Shown here piece after piece: positions 41,130 to 45,843 of a stretch of DNA of 45,843 nucleotides; within the stretch, counting starts at the first letter, position 1, and every line of letters begins with the position of its first letter. The stretch spans positions 1 through 45,843 of the forward strand of contig CALGPJ010000029.1 in NCBI GenBank assembly GCA_937960645.1, read 5' to 3'. Both the position numbers and the translations under genes were made by a program. The DNA comes from an uncultured Spirochaetia bacterium. GTDB lineage: Bacteria; Spirochaetota; Spirochaetia; JABEVK01. Below the pieces are notes generated by a model. That model did not search any database. It was not told where the DNA came from and was given only the letters and a program-made list of their open reading frames with translations.

Positions 41130-43931
41130 ATGCGCATCCCCTTATTCGTTATTTTGCCGCTCACCATCGTGGTGTGGGGTCTTTCCTGCTCCTCGGCCCC
41201 TCGATCAGGTACGGAGGCGGGAAATCCTCCCATGGATCCGGCCGTCCTTCACGGGACGTTGCCAAACGGATTTTCCTACCTTGTTCGCCCGAACAAAAAG
41301 CCGGAAAATCGTGCCTACCTGAGCCTGGTAGTCCGTTTCGGCAGCCTCCACGAGGAAGATGCCGAACAGGGGCTTGCCCACCTGATCGAACATATGGCCT
41401 TCAACGGAACCGAGCGGTTCGCCAAAAATGACATCGTCAAGTACTTTGAACGAATCGGTATGCGGTTTGGGGACGGACTGAATGCCTACACCAGCTTCGA
41501 GGAGACCACTTATTTCCTGGAGATTCCCATGGACGATCCGGCCATCCTGGAAACCAGCTTCAAAATCTTAGAAGACTGGTCACGCGGACTGAGTTTCGAC
41601 CCCCAGGAGCTGGAAAAAGAAAAGGGGGTGATCGAAGAAGAGTGGCGGCTCGGCAGGGATGTCAACGGTCGCCGTCGCGACGTGATTCTACCGGCCCTGT
41701 TCAACAATTCGCGGTTTGCCCAACGTTTGCCGATTGGCCGGATGGAAACCGTGAAAGCCGCAACCCCGGAGCAGTTGCGGCGACTGTATCGAAAATGGTA
41801 CCGACCGGAACGTATGGCCCTGATCGCCGTTGGCGACTTTGACCCACAAAAAATCGTCGAGCGGATTCGAGCGGGGTTCGAGTCCTGGACCAACCCCGAG
41901 GTCCCGGGAAAAGAGCCGGATGCCCCCATCCGCCCTTATTCCGGACGGAACTATCACTTTTTCAACGATCCCGAGCAGACGTACAATATCGTGCAGTTTA
42001 CACGGATGGAGCCCGCCCGGCCTCTTTCCTGGCGGGAACGTCGAAGGAGCGAGGTCCTGCGACAGATGACCAAGAATGCCCTCGATCAGCGTCTCGAGCT
42101 GTTGACCCAGACCGAGGATCCGCCCTTCCTGAGCGCCTTTTACGATTGGTCCAATTTTGCCCGACGTTTTTGGGTGACGTCCCTTTACGTGGTGAGCGCC
42201 CCGAACCGCCAACTGACGGCATCCGAAGCCGCATTGCGCGAGGTGGAGCGGCTGAAACGGTACGGCTTCAGCCCCAGGGAGCTGGAAAGGGAGAAAAGCG
42301 CCCTGGAACAGGAACTGCAAATCCTTTTGGCACGCGAACAGGACCGCACCCACGGGGAGTGGGCCAACGACCTGGTGGAGGCCTTTCTTGGCAGAGAGCC
42401 CCTTCCCAGTATTCAGGACCACGCCGCAGCAACGCGTGAAATCCTGGATCAGATCACCCAGGAGGAGTGGAACCGATTCGCAGCCGAAACCTTTGTCTGG
42501 GACCACAGCCGCATCTTCGCCCTCACCAACACCGCAACCGGCCAGCCGCCCGCTCAACCCGCCATCGAGCAATTGCTCCGTTCCGCTAGTGGCTGGCAAT
42601 TCGAACGATTCGAAATGACCGGCATCGATCAGCTGGTAAAAAGCCCTCCCGCTCCGGTGGCCATCACCGACACCCGCTCCTGGCCCGAGCTGGAGTTAAC
42701 CCGATGGCGGCTGGCCAACGGCACCGAGGTGTACTTCCGAAAAAGCGACTTCAAAAAGGAAGAGGTGCTGATTCGCGCGTTCAGGTTGGGAGGGCTGGGC
42801 CTTGCCGAGGACGCCGAACTCCCCCATGCCGCCTGGACTACTGACCTGTTGAGCGAAAGCGACATGGGCGGCTGGTCGCACTCCCAGCTTGTGGATTATC
42901 TAGCGGACAAGACCCTTTCCCTGGAGATGAATCTGGACGAGGCCGCGGCGTGGATTTCAGGGTCTGCGGCAACCCGTCACCTGGAAACCTGGTTCCAATT
43001 TCTCTACCTGAGGCTGGCGCAGCTGCAACCCCGCGTGGACTCCTTCCGCTCCGTCCAGGGCCGCGTGGTGACCATGGCCCAGTCACGCCAGAACAATCCC
43101 GAACTTCGATTTCAGGACTTTGTCAGCACGCTGCTACGCGGCGGACCGGCGCGCAGCCGCAACCTTACTCCCGAGGCCGTGCGTCAGGCCGATTTCTCCC
43201 AGGTCGTTGCCTGGGACCGTCGGCTATTCGGTTCTGGGGCCGGTTGGGTCTACGTCATCGTGGGGGATTTTGATCCCAGGGAGCTGGAACGTCTGGCTCG
43301 GGTATGGCTGGGGAACATTCCCGACGGAAAAGCCGAAAGCGTGGTGGATCGGCGTGCCGTCCCCAGAGCCAGGGGCCCCCAAATCCTGCGAGCTGGCCAG
43401 GAAGACAAGGCCAACGTATTCCTTGTCCTGCCCTTTCTTCAATCCCTGGAAATCCAGGAATTGGTCAGCGCCCAGGCCCTGACAGAAATCCTCAACATCC
43501 GGCTTCGAGAAAAAATCCGTGAAGAGCTGGGAAGTACCTATTCGATTCGCTTCGATTTTCAGTACCGCCCCCTTCCCTCCCCCAATGGATTTGCCTACGT
43601 GCAGTTCGGAACCAACACGCGGGACTATGAAAAATTGCTGCGAACCCTGAAGCAGGAATTGGCCCGGGTGCGCGATCAGGGTGTTACCGCCGAAGAAGTC
43701 AGCACCTTCCGTCAGATACGCCTGCGGGATTTGGAACAATCGCGGCGGCAGAACGCCTTTTGGGCGAGCAACATTTCCTCCTACCTTTTTGCCCAAAGAG
43801 ATCTGAACATCCTGCCCCGATTTGTGGAACGGGTTGAAGCGGTCACACCCGCCCTGGTGCGCGACATCGCCCGTAAAATCCTCAGGCTCGAGGACGGCTT
43901 CGAGGCCATCCACCTTCCGGAAGGACGATGA
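41130..43931 (+). CDS. M16 family zinc metallopeptidase, lipoprotein (PqqL-like)
   Basis: The 933-aa protein has a lipoprotein signal (VVWGLSC, Cys20) and two tandem M16 units. The N-terminal unit has the inverted zinc motif HLIEH (His84, Glu87, His88) in GLAHLIEHMAFNGTERF, and the Glu-rich helix EKEKGVIEEEWR (162-173) that supplies the third ligand. The C-terminal unit (from about 520) lacks HxxEH, as usual for the non-catalytic half. Length matches PqqL/pitrilysin-type single-chain M16 enzymes. It should clear peptides in the periplasm or at the outer membrane. It is translationally coupled to the CvfB-like gene (ATGA). Confidence 0.92.
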   Translation: MRIPLFVILPLTIVVWGLSCSSAPRSGTEAGNPPMDPAVLHGTLPNGFSYLVRPNKKPENRAYLSLVVRFGSLHEEDAEQGLAHLIEHMAFNGTERFAKNDIVKYFERIGMRFGDGLNAYTSFEETTYFLEIPMDDPAILETSFKILEDWSRGLSFDPQELEKEKGVIEEEWRLGRDVNGRRRDVILPALFNNSRFAQRLPIGRMETVKAATPEQLRRLYRKWYRPERMALIAVGDFDPQKIVERIRAGFESWTNPEVPGKEPDAPIRPYSGRNYHFFNDPEQTYNIVQFTRMEPARPLSWRERRRSEVLRQMTKNALDQRLELLTQTEDPPFLSAFYDWSNFARRFWVTSLYVVSAPNRQLTASEAALREVERLKRYGFSPRELEREKSALEQELQILLAREQDRTHGEWANDLVEAFLGREPLPSIQDHAAATREILDQITQEEWNRFAAETFVWDHSRIFALTNTATGQPPAQPAIEQLLRSASGWQFERFEMTGIDQLVKSPPAPVAITDTRSWPELELTRWRLANGTEVYFRKSDFKKEEVLIRAFRLGGLGLAEDAELPHAAWTTDLLSESDMGGWSHSQLVDYLADKTLSLEMNLDEAAAWISGSAATRHLETWFQFLYLRLAQLQPRVDSFRSVQGRVVTMAQSRQNNPELRFQDFVSTLLRGGPARSRNLTPEAVRQADFSQVVAWDRRLFGSGAGWVYVIVGDFDPRELERLARVWLGNIPDGKAESVVDRRAVPRARGPQILRAGQEDKANVFLVLPFLQSLEIQELVSAQALTEILNIRLREKIREELGSTYSIRFDFQYRPLPSPNGFAYVQFGTNTRDYEKLLRTLKQELARVRDQGVTAEEVSTFRQIRLRDLEQSRRQNAFWASNISSYLFAQRDLNILPRFVERVEAVTPALVRDIARKILRLEDGFEAIHLPEGR

Positions 43932-44773
43932 AACTCCGATACGACGCTGACCTCCCCCTGGCCCGAACTTTGGAATGGACGTTTCGGAAACGGGTTAAGG
44001 GCGGTTGGTACCTTGCCCGCGGTGACTTTGAGGTGTTCATGACCGAAAAAGAGGCGGGGACCGAGGCCGCCTCAGGCCAAACCCTGGATGCCTTTGTTTA
44101 CCGCGATTCCGAGGGGCGTCTGACCGCCCGCCGTCGGCCCGCGGTTCTCAGCATGGGGGAGATTGGACACCTGACCGTGGTCGAAGTCGGGCCCCTGGGT
44201 GCCTTTTTGGATTGGGGACTCCCCAAACACCTCCTGCTTCCAAAATCCGAATGTCTTCATCCCCCAAGACCTCGTTCTCGGGTCCTGGTTCGCCTTCTTT
44301 TGGATGAAGAAAACCGGCCAACCGCCACCCAGAGGATTTGGGAAAGTCTCGAGCCCCCTCCTGAAGATCTTTCCCGCGGAAGGCCCGTGTTTTTCTGTCC
44401 TCTGAAAACGGGGCGCTACGGCATTCAGGGGGCCCTCGATGCACGCTGGCGGGGCTTTCTACACGTTCCGGGGGCCGATTTACCGACGGGGAAATCTGTT
44501 GCCGCCTATTTTTTGGGAAGAGATCACCAGGCACGGGGCCGAATCACCCTTCTCGACCCCAGTCCCGAGGGTCGACGCGCGGCAAGAGATCAGCTCCTCG
44601 AACTTGCCGAAAAGCACGGCGGTGTGCTTCCCCTAAATAAGGACAGTCCCGCCGAACTGATCTGGCGCCATCTGCGGTGGAGCAAAAACGAATTCAAGGC
44701 GGTTCTGGAAAGTCTCCCAATCCCAAACGATCGCGAAAGCGATCCGTCCGGAATCGGGATCAGGAAAGGGTAG
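43928..44773 (+). CDS. CvfB/YitL-like S1-domain RNA-binding protein
   Basis: The 281-aa protein shows the CvfB layout of S1-type beta-barrels followed by a winged helix. The clearest S1 strand is GHLTVVEVGPLGAFLDWGLP, followed by HLLLPKSE. Another S1-like unit is GRYGIQGALDARWRGFLHVP. The C-terminal module GGVLPLNKDSPAELIWRHLR, then WSKNEFKAVLESL, is the typical winged-helix end. In Staphylococcus CvfB affects virulence gene expression through RNA binding. ATG 43928 overlaps the M16 stop, and the 3' end overlaps the convergent reductase gene by 14 nt. No direct functional link to the peptidase is evident. Confidence 0.83.
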   Translation: MKLRYDADLPLARTLEWTFRKRVKGGWYLARGDFEVFMTEKEAGTEAASGQTLDAFVYRDSEGRLTARRRPAVLSMGEIGHLTVVEVGPLGAFLDWGLPKHLLLPKSECLHPPRPRSRVLVRLLLDEENRPTATQRIWESLEPPPEDLSRGRPVFFCPLKTGRYGIQGALDARWRGFLHVPGADLPTGKSVAAYFLGRDHQARGRITLLDPSPEGRRAARDQLLELAEKHGGVLPLNKDSPAELIWRHLRWSKNEFKAVLESLPIPNDRESDPSGIGIRKG

Positions 44774-45542
44774 TCAACCGGCTTTTCAGCGAGATCCTGG
44801 GCAGACGCGGATCCTGCATCCGCTGGTCGTAGACATAATTGTCCGACGCCACGACATTCCAGGTGCGTTTTTCGAGTCTGTTGATCGCGAAAGCGATCTG
44901 ATAAAAACTCCAACGCTCGTTGGTGTCGAAAAGGTAGATGCCCGGGGGTAAGGCGCGCAGGTGGTCCAGGATTTGAACAGTATCTTCGAGATAGCTACAG
45001 GCGGGAAGCCACCGGGTGGATGCGGCAACGATGCCTTCGGATTTCATTTTTCGTTCCAGATAGTCCACCATGGTGTTGGATCCGGGTTCGTGGCCGATTT
45101 GCCAGCCCAAACGGATGATTCGGGCATCCGGGTTTTGATAGAGCACGCGTTCTTCGGCCATGCGTTTTTCGTAACCGTACCCCTCGTAGGCGTCGGGACG
45201 ACTTTCGGGAGTGAAGGGGCCTTTCGCCTGTGCCGAAAACACCATCACCGTCGACGTGTAGTAGAAAGGAATTTCCAACACCCTGCAAAGCCAGGCCAGC
45301 TCGCTGGTCCATTGATAATTCACGGTCCAGGACTCGTTGGGGATGCCGGTGGAACTCGAGGGAACGGCGAGGTGGTAAAGGCCATCGGGTTTGACCTCCT
45401 TCAGGAAGGCTTCCATGGCCGCATAGTCGAAGATCGACACCTTCGATCTGTCCCAGCCCACGATGGTGTGTCCCTTTTGGGACAAATACTCATTCAAGGC
45501 CCGGCCGACGGTTCCGGATTTACCGGTGATCACAAATTTCAT
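44760..45542 (-). CDS. NAD(P)-dependent sugar epimerase/reductase (RmlD-like SDR)
   Basis: The 260-aa protein is an extended short-chain dehydrogenase. The nucleotide motif is VITGKSGTVGRALNEYL (G-x-x-G-x-x-G), YTSTVMVFSA gives the catalytic Ser/Thr strand and YGYEKRMAEE the Y-x-x-x-K pair. The YGYEKRMAEERVL segment and the absence of a long epimerase C-terminus fit the RmlD/dTDP-4-dehydrorhamnose reductase subgroup, but the true substrate is unknown. It is probably involved in deoxysugar or surface-polysaccharide synthesis. A TATAAT-type promoter and a LacI-type palindrome lie just upstream, so sugar-responsive control is plausible. Confidence 0.82.
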   Translation of the reverse strand: MKFVITGKSGTVGRALNEYLSQKGHTIVGWDRSKVSIFDYAAMEAFLKEVKPDGLYHLAVPSSSTGIPNESWTVNYQWTSELAWLCRVLEIPFYYTSTVMVFSAQAKGPFTPESRPDAYEGYGYEKRMAEERVLYQNPDARIIRLGWQIGHEPGSNTMVDYLERKMKSEGIVAASTRWLPACSYLEDTVQILDHLRALPPGIYLFDTNERWSFYQIAFAINRLEKRTWNVVASDNYVYDQRMQDPRLPRISLKSRLTTLS

Positions 45543-45559
45543 ACCCCACCCCCACTTTT

Positions 45560-45589
45560 ATTATACGACCTGGTGAATGGTTTTGTATA
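45560..45589 (-). promoter_or_regulatory. Predicted promoter of the RmlD-like gene
   Basis: On the minus strand TATACA (45589-45584), an 18-nt spacer and the consensus TATAAT (45565-45560) predict a start near 45553 and a leader of about 11 nt containing a G-rich SD-like tract. Confidence 0.55.
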
Positions 45590-45596
45590 GAGCTTG

Positions 45597-45608
45597 GTAA
45601 ACGTTTAC
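45597..45608. promoter_or_regulatory. LacI/GalR-type operator-like palindrome
   Basis: GTAAACGTTTAC is a perfect 12-bp palindrome with the central CG typical of LacI-family operators (CcpA/GalR-like). It lies directly upstream of the -35 box of the RmlD-like gene. Confidence 0.45.
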
Positions 45609-45703
45609 AATTAAATCATTCTCTCACAGAGCTCGACACAATTTCCAATGAGTGCACTCTAGAGAAAACAAAAACCCATGTCAAGCACTCACCAAGAATT
45701 GAA

Positions 45704-45843
45704 TTTAGCGGTGAATAAACTGGCAAAAGCCCCGGTTCCTACCGCGATCGCCTTCCCGCGCGGTTTTCACGCCCTCAGACGCCCCAAGTTCTCATTCGTT
45801 GGCCACAGGTCCCGCCCCTCCTTATCCTTCAGCCGATCCTCCC
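45704..45843 (-). repeat. 140-bp terminal inverted repeat, right copy
   Basis: This is the reverse complement of 54-193 and runs to the window edge. It contains the end of the same gene on the minus strand and the motif CAGTTTATTCACCGCTA (45722-45706). Identity stops at 45704, matching the boundary seen on the left. Confidence 0.9.
45767..45843 (-). CDS. C-terminal fragment of the multicopy gene, second copy
   Basis: Read on the minus strand, the frame is identical to the last 77 coding bases at the left end and ends at the same TGA (45769-45767). It encodes the tail ending NLGRLRA. The two copies face inward, so the contig lies between inverted copies of the same gene. Family unknown; a transposase is the leading guess. 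Confidence 0.5.
   Translation of the reverse strand, partial: EDRLKDKEGRDLWPTNENLGRLRA

Noticed and set aside
40835-41431. 198-aa plus-strand frame covering the intergenic region and the start of the M16 gene
   Set aside because: It overlaps the M16 signal peptide in another frame and lacks protein-like texture.

Overview
The window looks like one assembled contig of a moderately GC-rich bacterium, most likely a spirochaete (Spirochaetota). The best argument is gene order. On the minus strand, rplU-prp-rpmA-obg-nadD-LCP-rsfS is followed by spoVG-(tRNA-Gln)-rplY-pth-tilS-ftsH. From memory this is the order of the Borrelia burgdorferi BB0778-BB0789 region. The adjacent TIGR03546/TIGR03545 pair, the many lipoproteins, FecR-type proteins and beta-barrels, and the diderm envelope genes fit the same assignment. 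Both contig ends lie in the same repeated element, with its 3' ends pointing inward as a 140-bp inverted repeat, so the contig was probably cut by a dispersed multicopy gene.

Left part (1-6.0 kb): selO on the plus strand converges on a four-gene minus-strand signalling operon with 4-nt start/stop overlaps. The genes are cheY, cheX, a 919-aa protein fusing an ammonium channel to HAMP-PAS-HPt-CheA-type ATPase, and a PAS/class III cyclase-like gene that appears frameshifted and has lost key catalytic residues. This ammonium-sensing phosphorelay is the most interesting system here.

6.0-22.7 kb: a 0.7-kb intergenic region with an AT palindrome and a GC-rich block; a secreted protein; an envelope operon (small exported protein, beta-barrel, FecR protein, DUF368/PopT lipid-carrier transporter); an ABC/HlyD/TolC-like tripartite exporter; a Wzi-like outer-membrane protein; a SlyD-type isomerase overlapping an unrecognised kinase-like gene; and pulA coupled to a LonB-like protease gene.

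22.8-33.6 kb: the TIGR03546/TIGR03545 envelope pair converges on the long minus-strand operon spoVG-tRNA-Gln-rplY-pth-tilS-ftsH-TPR protein-trypsin-like lipoprotein.

33.6-38.0 kb: a gene for an extremely acidic 78-aa protein lies between spoVG and rsfS. It is followed by the minus-strand ribosome/GTPase/NAD/cell-wall operon from rplU to rsfS, whose promoter abuts a tandem palindromic repeat array.

38.3-45.8 kb: a GT28-like glycosyltransferase and a beta-propeller lipoprotein (minus), an M16 metallopeptidase lipoprotein with a CvfB-like RNA-binding protein (plus), and an RmlD-like NAD-dependent sugar reductase (minus) with an upstream LacI-type palindrome.

A recurring regulatory pattern is that several genes (selO, the 6724 gene, the Wzi-like gene, slyD, and roughly pulA and the M16 gene) have no Shine-Dalgarno and carry promoter hexamers spaced so that transcription should begin at or within a few bases of the start codon. 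This suggests leaderless mRNAs. Many -10 boxes read TAGAYT. All functional calls are from reading the sequence; no database search was run.
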